Of a stretch of DNA of 64,000 nt, positions 44,241-58,356 are shown one piece after another. How positions within the stretch are numbered: the first letter of the stretch is position 1; every line of letters begins with the position of its first letter. The stretch is taken from assembly GCF_012489685.1 (NCBI RefSeq), contig NC_080044.1, positions 32,357,021 through 32,421,020 on the forward strand, given 5' to 3'. Source of the stretch: Lotus japonicus. Its lineage: Eukaryota > Streptophyta > Magnoliopsida > Fabales > Fabaceae. Both the position numbers and the translations under genes were made by a program. The notes under the pieces are model-generated. The model searched no databases, had not been told where the DNA came from, and was given only the letters and a program-made list of their open reading frames with translations.

Positions 44241-45690
44241 GGTCGTTGATGGCTAATATGCAAGTGTACAGGTTTTCCCCAAGTAATATAAAAGATACCG
44301 CTTTCTATATGGACTGGGTTCAATTATCAATTCTACTAATTCTATAATTTTGTAAGCAAAAGTAAGCTAAAATTGGGGGTTTTGGTTTCAATGTTCAATT
44401 TCAAGAAATGAGAGTAAGCAAAGAGAATTTGTAAAACTTAATTTGGGAAAATAGCACCTGGATTAGCTTCGTCAATTATCATGTATGTCTAATCAAACTT
44501 GCTTGTATGAAATAAAATTTACTCTCTATGGCAATCTAGCCTAAGTTCTTAACTTGCGAATTCCTTAAACAAAAAAGACTATAAATCTGAATATTAAGTC
44601 TATGTTACGAGCACCTAAACCCTGAGATTGAAGATTAAATTATAATTGCAGCCATCACTATTAACTCCTACCCTCATTCCTAAGGTCGTAGAGAAAAGTT
44701 AATAAATTAAGTCCCCTCCAATTTCTAATCACTCTTCTAAGTCTCACAGAAATTAGTATGATATTTACTTGCAATCAAATATAATTATAACTGAAACGGA
44801 ATTCATAGATTATAATAAAAATTCACTACACAGACAAAATACAAATTAAAGCATATATAAGATCAAAGAGAATAGGCATCTAAAATACTAAATTGAGGGT
44901 TTAGCTGGCCATGAAAAATACCAAAAAAAAATCAAAACCTATAGGAAGTAAGGTTCAAATTGTAGAGCCTTCAAATTCTTCTTCCTCCAAAAATCGCACG
45001 CTGCTCCTCACCTTCGCTCCTTTAATATCGTTGCTCCTGCCTTCATTTCTTTCACAAGGTCCCAATTTCCTCTCCTTTTACTTTGTAGCAGCAAGGCTGC
45101 CAAATGTATATATATATAAGCACATGCAATTAAATCAGAATCAAAGACAATCACTCATCACTTAGCAAGGATCAGGGAAAGTAAATGAATCCCTATGAAC
45201 TTCTATCAACACTATCCATTGAAAATACCTCTCAGTTCTAAATTCAATCACTTCTCTCTATAGCCTTTATGACCCAAAATACCGTACAACACATATGTAC
45301 CACACTTTCCGTAAAACAAAGTATTGATCTGGAATTGAAACTACTTAAGTAATCAAATACACAGGTAGATAACTCGGGGTCATAAGGAACAACACAAAAG
45401 CCTAAGAAACAATTGTGATGCTCCTAAAACTAAATGCACATGGAAAACTATCTAAACGGAAACAAATAATTTTTTTTTCTGGGTCAACTTGTTGGGACAA
45501 GCAAAATTGAAAGTTGAGAAATTTGATTTGAAAGCCCGCTTTTTATTTTTTCAACTAAAAATGCAAACAAATTAAGTAGAAAATAAAAATAAAAATACTA
45601 AAAAGAACAAAACAACTTACCTCCACTTGGGTTATCTCGTAAGAAGTTCAATTTTACAATGTTAGGTAGACTCTTCTCCCCATTCAGCTG
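44241..45690 (-). repeat. Probable gypsy (Athila/Tat-like) 3' remnant
   Basis: On the minus strand, about 45690-45602 reads as a peptide like LPNIVKLNFLRDNP, similar to the extreme C-terminal end of some Athila/Tat pol proteins. It is followed by AT-rich noncoding sequence. Weak evidence; no LTR ends were found. Confidence 0.3.
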
Positions 45691-45713
45691 GGAGGGTCTG
45701 TTGGAAAAATGAG

Positions 45714-45990
45714 ATATTTCAAAGTTTCAATGTCCCACATTGTTTGTTCCATGAACTTTCAAAGATTTTATATACTAGACTTCTCTTGTGGATGTTAAAG
45801 AGCCTAAAAAGAGGTGGGCCTTGCACACATGGAATTTGGGCCATGATTGGCCTAACGTAGTGCAAATCCTCTGACTTGCCCCCTGCGCGCACGTACATGG
45901 GCCAAACCCGAAAATCCTTATGTGGTAGAGTTTTAACCTTTGTTCATTGACAATGAAATTATACTTTAAGTTTGGGTTCTCAATCTTATT
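45714..45990. repeat. Possible TRIM/LTR fragment
   Basis: Starts TGTTGGAAAAATGAG and contains 'caatgtcccacattg', a motif shared by many legume TRIM LTRs, then a TATA-like 'ttttatatac'. No partner LTR recognised. Confidence 0.3.
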
Positions 45991-45994
45991 AGCA

Positions 45995-46450
45995 CCATGG
46001 GGAGAGAGACCTTAGTGACCACGTATGGCACAAAGACTTAATTTGTTAAAAAAAAACTCCCAGAAATGATATTTTAAAGATTATATTTTAGGAACCCAAT
46101 TCAATTTCTCTTACAAAGTCACGAACTTCAAACATTAGCCTAATATGTCCATGGGGAGAGACCTTAGTGACCACGTATGGCACAAAGACTTAATTTGTAA
46201 AAAAAAACTCTCAGAAATGATATTTTAAAGATTATATTTTAGGAACTCAATTCAATTTCTCTTACAAAGTCACGAACTTCAAACGTTAGCCTAATATGTC
46301 CATGGGGAGAGACCTTAGTGACCACGTATGGCACAAAGACTTAATTTGTTAAAAAAAACTCCCAGAAATGATATTTTAAAGATTATTTTTTAGGAACCCA
46401 ATTTAATTTCTCTTACAAAGTCACAAACTTCAAACATTAGCCTAATATGT
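45995..46450. repeat. Tandem repeat, three units of about 152 bp
   Basis: Units start CCATGGGGAGAGACC at 45995, 46149 and 46300, each containing 'gaccacgtatggcacaaagac' and ending 'caaacattagcctaatatgt'. They differ by a few bases. The first lacks the usual upstream end, so the array starts within a unit. Confidence 0.93.
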
Positions 46451-47489
46451 TTTTGCCCCCCACCCAAATACAGCCTTGTTGAAGGTAAATGATGCAGATT
46501 CCACAAAACGTCTAAAGAACCAGCAAATTGGCTTGATTGTGCTGGTACGCCAAATCAATTGGAGCAGGTTGCAGATTTTATTTGCATTTACTAGATGATC
46601 ATACAATCTGTGGTTCAGCAATTAGTAGTTTGGTACTTGTTAGTCAATTACATATTTAAGAATAAAGAGTGAAGACTTGTTGAACGGATCAGGAAAATCA
46701 GTTACTGCATCAGTATGTGTAAACTCACCTTATAACTTTCTCATTTATGGTCCCTAAATTAGAAGTGGGACCTCACAACATACATGAGTTTCAACTAATA
46801 AATAAAGACGTTAAAGTAAGTGATGCTAGCATGTTTTAATAGAAAGTCATTATAAAATTTATTTTGCTTGTTTCAAATTTCCGCCCCTTATATTATTTCA
46901 ATTCTGTCCCTGATGCGAGATGCCACCAATGTCGCATCCATCTCTCCCTCTATCAAACTTGTATATGTATTTAATTTTATTTTAAATAATGATACTAATA
47001 TATTTAGGAATTGTCTAAATGACCTATGATGGTTACTAAACGTCATTAATGAACCAATAAGAATATTAACAAATAAATAAAATATAAAAATTTCAACCCA
47101 ATTGTTTTAAACTAATTGATCCACCTAGGAGCATGAATTATTTAACTCAAACTTTACGATGAATCATTTAGACAACTCTTAAGTACCCGCACAATTGCAA
47201 GTTTTTATCCGGTATAAACTTTTTTTTTGGTCAATTATCCGGTATAAACTTAACTGCATGTAAAACGCCAACGCGGCTGATATACCTGACAATAAATAGA
47301 AAACATGCAGTCGCTCGAGTAAAATTGAAACACAGAAAGTTGGTTGACAATGATATGAAACACTATTTGAAGTTCGTATATATGAATGTTCTAAACAAGT
47401 ATCAGTGAATTGACTATATAGGTAACAACAGTTTACGTACAAGATTGTTTTATAGATCGAGAATAGACACGATGATGCATATGTGCTTG
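46451..47489. other. Intergenic, nothing recognised
   Basis: AT-rich spacer downstream of the minus-strand FYR/WD40 gene; probably includes its 3' UTR at the right end. No element identified. Confidence 0.35.
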
Positions 47490-50400
47490 TTAATTTGAGT
47501 CCGGTTCACCATGGTGTAGATAAAGCAACAATTGGCCTCCACTACCGGCCACTCCCAAAGCACCTCTTGAATTATCGGTAGCAACGCAAGTAGCACTGCC
47601 ATCTAACACCACAATTTTTTTTCAAGTTTAAAAAAAAATGTTAGTATATATCTTACAAACGCAGATATAACAAATAGGTGAAACAGTCAACGTTGTGCTT
47701 ATGCATCATTGAAACTGTGTCAAATATGAAACCGCAAATGAATTACATGGCATACAAAGTATTATTCAGATTATAAAAGCCAAAAACTACCAGTTAGGAC
47801 TTTAGGATAAGCAGTGTAGAGACGTTATGAACGAGTTTCTCCTTGCTAGTTGCTAGATGATGAATATATTGAAAGTCTGCAGACTGGAATTCCTCTTTTC
47901 AACCAAAGATGGAAAACTTCATGTTTAAAATTAGTGCGCTCATTTAAAATTAGTGCGCTTTATCACCATCTGGATTACATTATCAACATAGAATCTTCTA
48001 CTTATGGGCCTAGCATGTACTGAAACAAGCTGCTAAGAGTTCTCAAAATCCGAAAGTCCTTGCCATTTGATAAACTGTGCTTTCCCTTTATCATTGTACC
48101 ACAAGTTCAACACATCTTGTGGTTGAGCTGCAAGGACATCAATCTAAACCCAACCAACCACTTTAAATTCTACCGCCGTTCGTTTTATCGGCCTGAGTTT
48201 TCAGAGGCTGCTAAGCCCTTCCCAAATTCTATCATCCCTCTCGTTAGTTAACTGGTTGATCTCTTCTACCGTAGAAGGGAAGGTGTCCTTGAAAAGAGAA
48301 GGAGGATATCTGCCACTAAGAGCGGAAATCAAAGTCATCTTGAAGCTATTAAAATTGGTATTAAACCAAAACTCAGCCATGCCAGTCTGAGAGACCACTG
48401 CTTAGGGTTAGCATCCGAAAAAGTGAAAAACATCTCAACTAGGTCTCCAAACACCTATTGATCCATTCAATTCCTATACTTCAATCTTGTGTTAGCTTGA
48501 AAAGCTCAGCGCAAAACTGATGGAAAAATAATTGATCTCAGTCAGAGACAATTGAGGGTAGAAAACCATGGAGCTTCTTAATCTCATAAATGAAAAATAT
48601 GAGCCACGGTTAAAGATACTGCTTGTATTATTACATTAATGTTCCCATCAGTGTATATTTGTATCCTAGGTCTGGATGTAATGTACTATTGCTCATGAAG
48701 TTCTCTTAGTCTTTTGTTACAACTTAGTTAGTGTACAGCTGTCACTAACAGCTTGCAGTAAGTTTCTGTTCGAGCTGAACGTTGCTGTATATAACAGCCA
48801 TCTTGTATTGTTCAATTCATTCAATGAAATTAAAGATAGTTTCACATAAATCTTTCTAGTTTCTCTTAGTTTTCTCTCACTTTCTGTATCAAGTTCTTTG
48901 ACAGCTACATTCTTGGCATAAAAGGATGACACAATGAGATAATGTGACCCAATTTTGTAAGGTAATCCACAATCACCAATATAGTATATCATTTTCCTTA
49001 GTCAGAGGCAGTCCCGTAATACAATCTATAGAGATGACACTCCACACATGAAGGAAATGGCAAGGGCTGCAATAAACCTGCTAAAGATACATCCTGATAT
49101 TCTTTGCGCTGCTGACATACCTCACATTGCTCACACAAGTGGGTCACAGTCACAGTCATTGGGCTTCGCCAGAGCTTTCCACGGTGGTTTGACTTCACTA
49201 GAGATTTCATGCCATCTATGGTAGGAGGAATCACAACCGTAGGATTAGAGCTCTGATATAATTAAGTTTACATGATAGAGAGCACCTCTTAGCCTGTTAT
49301 TTTATACTGCTTGAATATTTGAAAATCTAAACCTAAATCCATGCTTTTTAGGGATTGATATACATCCTAATTATAACAGGATTGTATCCCCAGTTACAAG
49401 GGATATTAATAACATCGACAATATCAAGTATCGACAAGCTCAACAGATGTCTCTCCTACTTATTACCAAGGAGTTGGATTATGTGGTGGGATTCAATGCC
49501 CCACATTCCCTTTGACAATTCTACCTACTTAAACATGCTCTAAAGAAATTGTAAAAGGTTGTGTCATCCTGTCTTATCGATCGAGCGGCTCAGTTCAAGT
49601 GACCCTTTAGTTTAATTTGTTGTATGATTTATGTTAACTTAAAAAATGTATCTGCAACACCAAAAATGTGGCTGGTATCTAAAAGCAAACCAGAAACGAG
49701 ATAAAAGCATTTACTCTACAATTCCATTGAAGGTACAATTCGATCATAACTACAATCAACAATTTTAGTTCAGCAAGGTTAACAACTTTACAAGTTTTAA
49801 ACTCATCAGTATCATTAGTGCTTCTAAGTCAGTGGTATGCAAAGTGACCAGAATACAAGTTAAAGTGGCATATTGCAACATACCTTGGAAACGATGCAGC
49901 ATATAAAGCTTGGATCCTCTTGACAATTCACACATATACACCACTCCATCACTTGTAGTGATGATTCCATAATCACCGGAGACACCCATACCAGTTGTCC
50001 TGCAAGTTAATATGATTTAAAACTGTCAAATAATTGATACAGTGAACAATAAACAATAATAGATGCAATTGCTAATAAATATATCACTCAAATGATATGA
50101 ACTGATGGCTCATAAAACTTCTCCTAAAGATCTTCAGCTTCTGCCCTCAAATGAATGATGAACTATTGTTTGAGGAGAGAAAAGCATGAGGTTTTAATCA
50201 TGACCTAAAATCCAATTCAAGCAGTTCTTAGCTCATTTTACATCATTAACATTGGAAACAAAAAATACTCTGAAAAGTAGTATGGGAAACATAACTTCCA
50301 TCTACTTCACTGGCGGTAAAAAGTAGTAAAAATATTTGGAATTAACCAACACATGAAAGACTTTTCAAACTCAAGAAAACATCATAGCACCTAGGATCCA

Positions 50401-53400
50401 AGGGACTTCCGAAAACCATGCTATTTTTCACCAAAAGAGCAAGCCTCCAACTTCTAGCTGTAGGTATATCACAATGATTTGAAGTTGAAACATGACTATG
50501 CGAATAACCAAGGTCAGAGGAAGTTGAGACAAGAAGCCACATAGCAACATCTTCCTCTGGTAGAAAAGAAAAGGTCTCTCTTTGGTCAGAGTGCCACAAA
50601 TTGGTTGCTTCTAACAGTTCATCAGCCTTCTCCTCTATGCTAGCACAGCTGAATCCTGAGCCTTTTGATTGCCAATCAAACAGGCTTATTGGAAAGAATT
50701 CATTAACTGGATGTTTTGAAGCAGAGATGCTCGAAACACAATTGAGGTTTGCAATGTCCCTGAGTAAACCATTGAAAATGATGTGAATGAGATAATACTA
50801 TAACTTTTAGACAAGTTAAAAATTAGGAACCCTTTTCCAAACTGATTACTTCTCCCTTTCCCTTCCTATTTTTTTACCACTGATGGGTTAGGTCAGAAGT
50901 TTTTTCAATAAGAAATGGGAATAGATGTTTAAATGAGGGCATGAAAATGTGGCAAAAAGGGCAGCAGTAACATATTTCATAAACAATGAAACTGATGAAG
51001 CTCAGGTAAGAAATCTCAGTAATATATTTCATAAATTCTAAAGAAAAGGGAAAACAGGGTAATATAGAGAGGAAGTGAATAAAATAGATAATAAGACCCA
51101 ACAGAAGTATTGGCAGATGAGCTACATGTTACTAACTACAACTTATAAAATTTATTACACACACCAAGGACAAAAATACAAGTTGAACGGAACAAAATAA
51201 GATAAAATATATCAAATTGTAAAGTGCATGTGTGTACACCCAAATTTGATCATTACAAATTTAGCAGCAGAAACATTAGCGCGTAAGAATGTATAAACCA
51301 GAACCAAGTCCACCAAAAACATAAAAGCTGGTCACAGGCTATAACCTAATGATATAAAATTTGAAGTTTAAAATAAGTAGAATATGCTAAAGTAGTGGGA
51401 CATCTAAATGAAAACAAAATTACCATAAACTAAATTCCCCAGAAATACTATGACCAACAACCAAATGAGCACACTTTGGAACCCTCTTCAATTCCACAAT
51501 GCCAGGGGATATGGAGCTATCAGCCGGAATAATAAAGCACTTCATTTTTTTACTGCAGAAGAAGTGAATAAAGGGGTAAACAGGCTAAGTTATATATGTG
51601 CATAACCCAAAAATATATTAAATAACAAAAAGACCAAAATAAACTAATATTTATAAACAGTGAAGAAAGATAATACAAAGTATTATTGCACTAACTGGAA
51701 TAAATTATAGAATTAAAAAGGTTTGACTCATCAATTTATGTTAGCATTTTCTCTTCTAGAGGAGGGGTCTGCAAAAGCAATGACAGAAACCAAGTTCTTA
51801 GACTCTGAGCAAACTAACTTCATGAGAAATTTGAAAGCTTCTAAACCAAGAAAAAATTAGTCATAATATCTAAGTAACAGTTTTCCTAATATATCTACGT
51901 GATGTGATTTTCATGGAAAAATACAGGACTTCATAATAACAATCACAGATTCATGCTCTCTGCTATAATGCAAAGCAAACAGATAAGAAACCAACATATG
52001 AGTTAATCAATAATCACTACAAATTAAAAACCTTCAATGATATCATTCTCAAAAGGACATAAATGGCTCTGATGGAATTCAAAAGAATAAAGAATGTTAT
52101 TCAAATTTAAAATACCTCCATGTTGAATTCATGACCCACACTTGCAATCTCCCACTCTCTCCAACAGAGACAAGTCGGTTAGGTTCACAAACCAATATAC
52201 AATGTACATTGTCATCACCTATCAGTGTTGCTTCAACTGATACATAACCATGTTCTACTCGGACAATCTTCAGAGCATTCTTCTCAGTGCTGACTGATGT
52301 ACATGTTGCGCAATAACAATCAAATTTTCTTTCCCTGAGATGAAATGATATATGGTTACCATATTTAACAATGTCTCAATGTATTACATATTAATTTAAA
52401 CGAGTAGAAATAATTAACCTGCAACTGGGGGTTTTTATGCTGCCTATTAAGATAACATGCTGCCCATCAGGAGTCAACTGCACCCCAGATCTTTCCACCA
52501 TATTCTAGTACAAAATATGATAGATTTTGAGAGTGAAAATTTATGCAGCCAAAAGGTTAGTGTAAGTAATGAAAAAGGGGTTGAAAATGAACAAAGAAAA
52601 CAACTTACTTCTGCTATGCATTTATGTTTTGGATCTGGCAACAATATTGAGGTGTGAGCCATAATAGAAGGGCGCCCTAAATTTGGTTCCTTAATATTTA
52701 CCTTATAAGTAAACAGGGTCCTGTACTGATCCATTGGAAGGCCACATAAAACACAAATATGGATTTCATCACCTCTTGTGCATAAAAATATTGATAAAAC
52801 AGGCATTGGGTGTAAGTAGCATCCCACAAACTTTATATTGCTGCTCAGATTATTCTTGAGCTCCGGGTTTCCACAGGGAATTGGTTCTGAAATAAATCCA
52901 ACCTCCTTAGCCCCTGAGCACAAACTTTGACAGGCGAACAGGTTTGGATTCTGAGATGATGTCGTGTTTAATTCCACTAGGTTTCTAGGTCCACCCAGAA
53001 CATCGACATGAATTTGAGATGTATCTAAAAGTAAACCTGCAGAATCATCCAGTTCACATGGTTTATTTTTATCATTTCAATAATTTTTTTGAATAGTTTC
53101 AGAGGGAGGGACAGTACCTTTGCCAGCATGCATTTCAGGAGTAACAATATCAATTTTGTCACATTCCGTACTTTCAACAACTGAACAATTTCCCTGGAGG
53201 CGAACAGTATTTCGGATCTTTCTTCTGGTGTATACTAAATTTGGTAACTGAGAAGAAGACATAATCATTGTTTCAGCATTGCCTGGTTTACCCACAACTC
53301 CATCTTGTGTCTTTTCTGCAAGGATTTCGATGCTTTTTAAATTACAGCTTATTGTTTTTACCCCTGAAAATGCATTACTATTACCTGCATTGATTTATTA

Positions 53401-56400
53401 AAATTGTGTAAGAAATGGTAACGATTGGATCAAACTGAACAACAGTTCAATTAAGTTTCAGTCTAGGATCATTAAGCTTCATTCCTGGATATCATAAATT
53501 ACCTGCAGGACAATTCTGAGCACTTGACAGGTCATTTTGCGTAGAATCAAAACCAATATGCCCTGGATTTTCTTTCAATACTGAGCAAGCACCATTGCTT
53601 CTTTCAGAAATTAACCTATCCTCCAGAGGTATGTCCAAAACAGTCTCAAGAAATTCATCACAATTATGAGGCCTGTGTTTGACGCTCAACTCCGAAGCAT
53701 CGCATGAGGATGATTTATTTGGCAAATCACAACCAGGAGGCTTATCTTGACTTCTCAGAGTACAAATTTCTTTTTTGAATTTAGATCTATCCACTTCAGC
53801 AATATCAGGTGATAGGAATTCTAGGTTTGTTTTAAGATCCTCACATTGACTATACTCAAAACTATCAAGAACAATTGACTTCATATTTTCAGTAATAGGA
53901 GTATTTGAATATAGCTCTGTATTTTGCACATGTACCTTTTCCCCTTGTTCCCCATATGCATCCTCTGTCACCATTGCATCTGCCATATAAACATATGATT
54001 CAACAATGAGGTAATACACAAGCATACACACAACCATACAGAAAAAAATCATGAGGAAAGAAAAACAGTATGTATTGGTATATTTACCAGATGCTGGTAC
54101 ATCCAAAACATATCCAACTTCAATTTGTTTTTCCATTGAGTTTAACCTAGAGGGCAATATATCGGAAGGGATAATGGTAAATTCCTTATCTGTTGAAGCA
54201 TTCCTTAGTAAAGGAACTGCTTGAGGAAGCAAAAGTGACATCATTGACTTTGCCACATCCTGGCCAGCTGATTCAAAATCACTTTTCTCAGAGCCAAGAT
54301 TTGAATTACATTTGAGCACTTCTTCATGTTCTGTATTTAACAAATCTTCAGAGGTGACCTCGCAACCATTCTTATAAACTATACTTGGGGAGAAATCAGA
54401 GGTATTTTCTGCAGTGCACAATAGTAAGTGATCTACAATCAAAAGGAGAATGGAGAAGATAAACAGAGAAATATGAGGGTGTTAGGAATTCAGAAAGAGA
54501 GACGGGAATTGCTAGAGGATCAGAAGAAAAATACACTTTTAAAGAAATTGGACAGAAGGTGGAGCATAGAATTCTCTCCATAGTTTTCCCCTTCACCAAA
54601 TATTTCTCCTTTTACAAACAGCTACCACATAATGAACCCTCTATCCTTATTCCCTCTATATACCTAACTTAATTATTCCGAACTGAATACATTTTAACTA
54701 ACTTCTACAACTCCCTTGTATCCTAACAACGTAAACTATATATTGAGGGACAGTGTTGGAGAACACTACAGCTACATATGAAAAATAAAACATCCATGAC
54801 TCCATGAATGTTGAACAAGGGAGCCAACAATAGTGGAACCACACAAGGCATATCCCAATATTTGACATTATCAAAGGACACTACATTATGTAAAGAACAG
54901 TAGAACACAACTCCATTCCCAAACCTGTAGAGCAGTATCATTAGCAAGCATTAATAGCACAAATTAAGAAGGTCCAAAAGCAAATATAAATCCTAAAGTA
55001 AAATGGAAAAAACAAGTATATCCAACATCTAAGCCAAAAAGTAAATCTTTAAACTCATCAATAAATGAGTAAGAGGATGTAGATGTTGAATATTTAAAAG
55101 TCAAAGTCTTACTTTTTGGAGTACAAACACAAATTACACGTACCTTGCACATCTAAAGTATCAGGAGCACAAAGATCAATGTCAATACAACCCCGAGACT
55201 CTTCCAAACATGAGTTCACCAGTTTCTTATTTGATGTCTCCAAGAAACTAGACATTTTCAACTCATCATGTGACCTATGAAGCTGCAAGAAGTTAAAGAG
55301 TTTTTCTTCTATGATAACGTAGATCATAATTTTCATCTAAACATGAATTTTCGCAAAATTTCAACTGATATATCTAATGAGCACGTGATAAAATGAAAAA
55401 CTCCCATGTTTTCTTTCATCTTCCAACTGGGTTTATCAATTGAAAATTTAGGAAAGAACATGCTTCTGATAAATAACATTCCATAGACCATGTTTGATAT
55501 AGAAAAATGCTTCCAATGAACAATGTTGAGCAGAATATTGGAAAGGTATGCTTACAGGTTTTTCTGCGGACAAGTTTTCAGTTATTTCTGTATTGTTACA
55601 ATTAGCAGGGTAGAGAAACCCAGTCGGTATCTCTGAAGGTACAGCGCCCCCTTTTTTATCATCAGAGATGTCAATAGGATTCAATATCAGCCCTTTTTCA
55701 GATGAACTGAAATTACTTCTTTTGTCAACAGAGGAAATCGTTTGCAGTGAAGGTGATACAACAATTGGATTGTGGACAGCATTCTCTTCTTCTGAATCAT
55801 AGTGGGTTGTAGAACTACCCTGACCAAGACTCTTCTCATACTTTACATGTGAAGCTCTGGTGCATGTGACTTCTAGAAACTGAGGTTTAGCTACCCCATT
55901 TACCTTTTTATTTTGAATTTCATATCTACCTCTCTTTCCTGCAACATGTGATCTTCCCTGGCTAAGTAACAAATCAGGATATGTGCCTTCATTTGGGCAG
56001 CAATCATTATCCTCCATTCTAGAAACCTTAGTACAGAAGTTCGAGGATACCAAGCTCTGTTCTGCTATTCCATTTATATCTGCCACCAGTTCACGAAGCA
56101 ACCTCTGGATAAATGGATTTTTGAACCCAAAAAGCTGCAAGCAATGTAAATAGAAAGAACTAGATTAAGCATAGTGAACATCTACAGAAAGAATGAAAAA
56201 GCATATAATTTAATCCGTGGATGAATAATTGTGAAAAATATGAGAGAAAAAAAAATAATATGAGATTGATTATGAAAGAAACTGCAACAGTTGGAAAATA
56301 TGGGTAAGATGTAAACCCCACATGTTCAGTTCTCAATTTACTTTTCGGGATAAACAAGAAAGTTTACGGAAGCGGGAAAAGAAGGGCTAAAGGTACAGAG

Positions 56401-58292
56401 GACAAGATTATAAGACATCCTTGAATAAAACAAAGAAAACAGCAAAACTAAACAAGGTTATTAGTGCAATATAGCTTTCCAATCCGGATGGATATCTTCC
56501 TAGGAGTCTTTCTAAAGAAACAATGAACAGAGAACCAAAGAGCAGTCAATAAGGCAATGTCCTCACCAAGATATGTTTTGAGACACAATTCACAAATTTT
56601 AAAGAAATATCAATACAAGGACATAATTCCAACTTGAGATAAGTGATCATTCTTGCATATTCGATAGACAGACTTCCAGATACAGTAGTAGCATATTGAA
56701 TGTCTATTTATATTTTAGAGGTGGAAAATGTCTTCTCTTATCATTTTAGCAAGATATTTAAATGAATTTTAAAAGAAGAACAGCACACTTACAATTAGAG
56801 GAGATATGTTAAAATGGACTTGAAACAGATAAGGTTGTGGATAGTACCGAAAGATTTCTTGAAATTTAAGAATCTTTCCTTAAAAATAAATAATTTTTTA
56901 GAAATTACAAATAGAATGATCAATATCATCAATTTCTACCTCCAAGCCATCCATTTTAGACGAAAGCCTCTTCCCGTGCAAATTGCGGGGACAACCTTTT
57001 TTCTGAAATTCCTCCCACGCAAATTCCGGTGTTTTCCCAGAAGATGAACTTCCGTCATCGGAAGAAATCTGCCAAAAACAATATGCAACTGAAATGTTTA
57101 ATAAAACTCAAAGCAAGTTGTAGGCATTCAGTATATGGAAACAAAATTCACAACATATTTAAAGCACAATGAGTTTTGCATAGAAACCAAAAATTTAGGC
57201 CCGTTCACGCCTTCATGAATTTCCATCTTATATGTGGTCCCATTATGTACTCTAACAGCTTCATAACCAACTGGATATGGATATCGATCTTTACCCTACA
57301 AAGTAGCCAATGTCAAAGCACAAAGTCAGTCAGCTGAGGGTAAGACAAAATAACACAAAGTTATATGTAACAAATTGCTTCACCGATCCTCATTTCCATG
57401 CAATGGTTACCCATACAACAGTTTTTTAAAACATAAACTGTCTTCAAGCATTAAACTCTCCCTCACATAACCTTCACCACTGCCTTTTTTATTCATGAAT
57501 ACAAAGAGACAAGGATCTATAGGATGCAAAAGTCATGGTTCCTCACTCAATGAGGTCTACAATTCTACTGAATAAAGATGGGGCCATATATCATCAGTTT
57601 CACTGTTGGACATCTACAATTGAGTGTTCCATTTTCTCCTAATTTATGTCATTCTCTAATATAGCACCCTAAATCACTTATCATCAACTTCCATTCTAAA
57701 AGCTGTTTAAGTCGAAATCTTATAATCTATGAACATAACTACATACATACATATAAAACTTCGACAGCAGTTGCCGGCTAAAAATTATTAGATGCTACTT
57801 GTCTCAAAGATAAGCAACAATAAACCAAGAGCGCACAATTTTAGGGAGAAAAAGACCTAGAAACTGTGAGATGCTATATTTTTTAACTGCAAATCGATCA
57901 TAAAACAAAACAACGGTATTTCTACAAAGCAATTCCACCTCACACTGCAAGGTCCGTAAAATTCAAGCGAGACATAGGGCAACGCACGCAGCTACAGAGA
58001 ATAATACAAAAACAATTCAACAGAAATGGCTATTGTTAAAACATGTGGAATGGATCATAAGGAAATCGAATAACAACGCGACTCATAGCGATAGCAAATC
58101 GAACTAGAGATTGAAGTGAAATGCTAAGAGAAGGGAAGAATTGGGGGAATGTTATCAAACCCTAGAGCTGCTCCAGTACTTCTTGTCCCAGGGTCCAGTG
58201 TAGAGGGAACCGATCGAGATGACTTCGAGGCCATCGTTCTTCTGTTCCTCATCTGCTTTTGCGCGCTTCCCAGTGCTTCTAGTCTTCGCCAT
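47490..58292 (-). CDS. FYRN/FYRC-domain protein with probable WD40-like C-terminal half, 15 exons
   Basis: Exons (minus): 58292-58161, 57295-57188, 57068-56940, 56134-55556, 55282-55144, 54432-54088, 53979-53503, 53384-53118, 53036-52609, 52504-52419, 52334-52116, 51552-51424, 50759-50391, 49999-49884, 47602-47490. All borders are GT-AG, phases agree and the sum is 3636 bases, i.e. 1211 residues. FYRN: VISIGSLYTGPWDKKYW and RYPYPVGYEAVRVHNG. FYRC: FAWEEFQKKG, LSSKMDGLELFGFKNPF. These F/Y-rich domains occur in chromatin proteins such as trithorax-type and JmjC proteins. A long low-complexity middle follows, then a probable beta-propeller region (CYLHPMPVLSIFLCTRGDEI, LTPDGQHVILIGS, RLVSVGESGRLQVWVM, DYGIITTSDGVVYMCEL). 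Start chosen at MAKTR after a CT-rich leader. A nuclear chromatin role is inferred; no symbol assigned. Confidence 0.82.
48190..49250 (-). pseudogene. Gypsy integrase debris in the last intron of the FYR/WD40 gene
   Basis: Two decayed pieces: about 49150-49050 with an integrase zinc-finger end (CEQCEVCQQRKEYQ...LAGLLQPLPFP) and about 48380-48200 with the integrase C-terminal side (AEFWFNTNFN...RYPPS...STVEEINQLTNERD). Both are similar in type to the chromovirus pol at the left of the window (CEVCQRNK, AEFWYNTNYH). The reading frame is broken and the middle of the integrase is replaced by other sequence. Confidence 0.75.
48700..48930 (+). repeat. Possible LTR fragment within the integrase debris
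   Basis: Contains 'gctgtatataacagcc' followed by 'caatgaaattaaagatag', the TATA-then-leader arrangement typical of plant LTRs, and separates the two integrase fragments. Ends are not defined. Confidence 0.35.
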
Positions 58293-58310
58293 TGCAGGAG
58301 AAGAAAGAGA

Positions 58311-58356
58311 AGCTGTGAGAGAGTGAGAGAGAGCGAGAGAGAAAGAGAGAGAAACT
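58311..58356. repeat. GA/CT-rich leader repeat
   Basis: (GA)n-rich on plus, CT-rich on the minus strand, 20-60 bases before the MAKTR start codon. CT-rich leaders of this sort are common in plant 5' UTRs and support the choice of downstream start. Confidence 0.8.

Noticed and set aside
43994..44347. Overlapping frames of 76-117 codons on both strands
   Set aside because: Short, low-complexity, open on both strands at once and without splice or family support.
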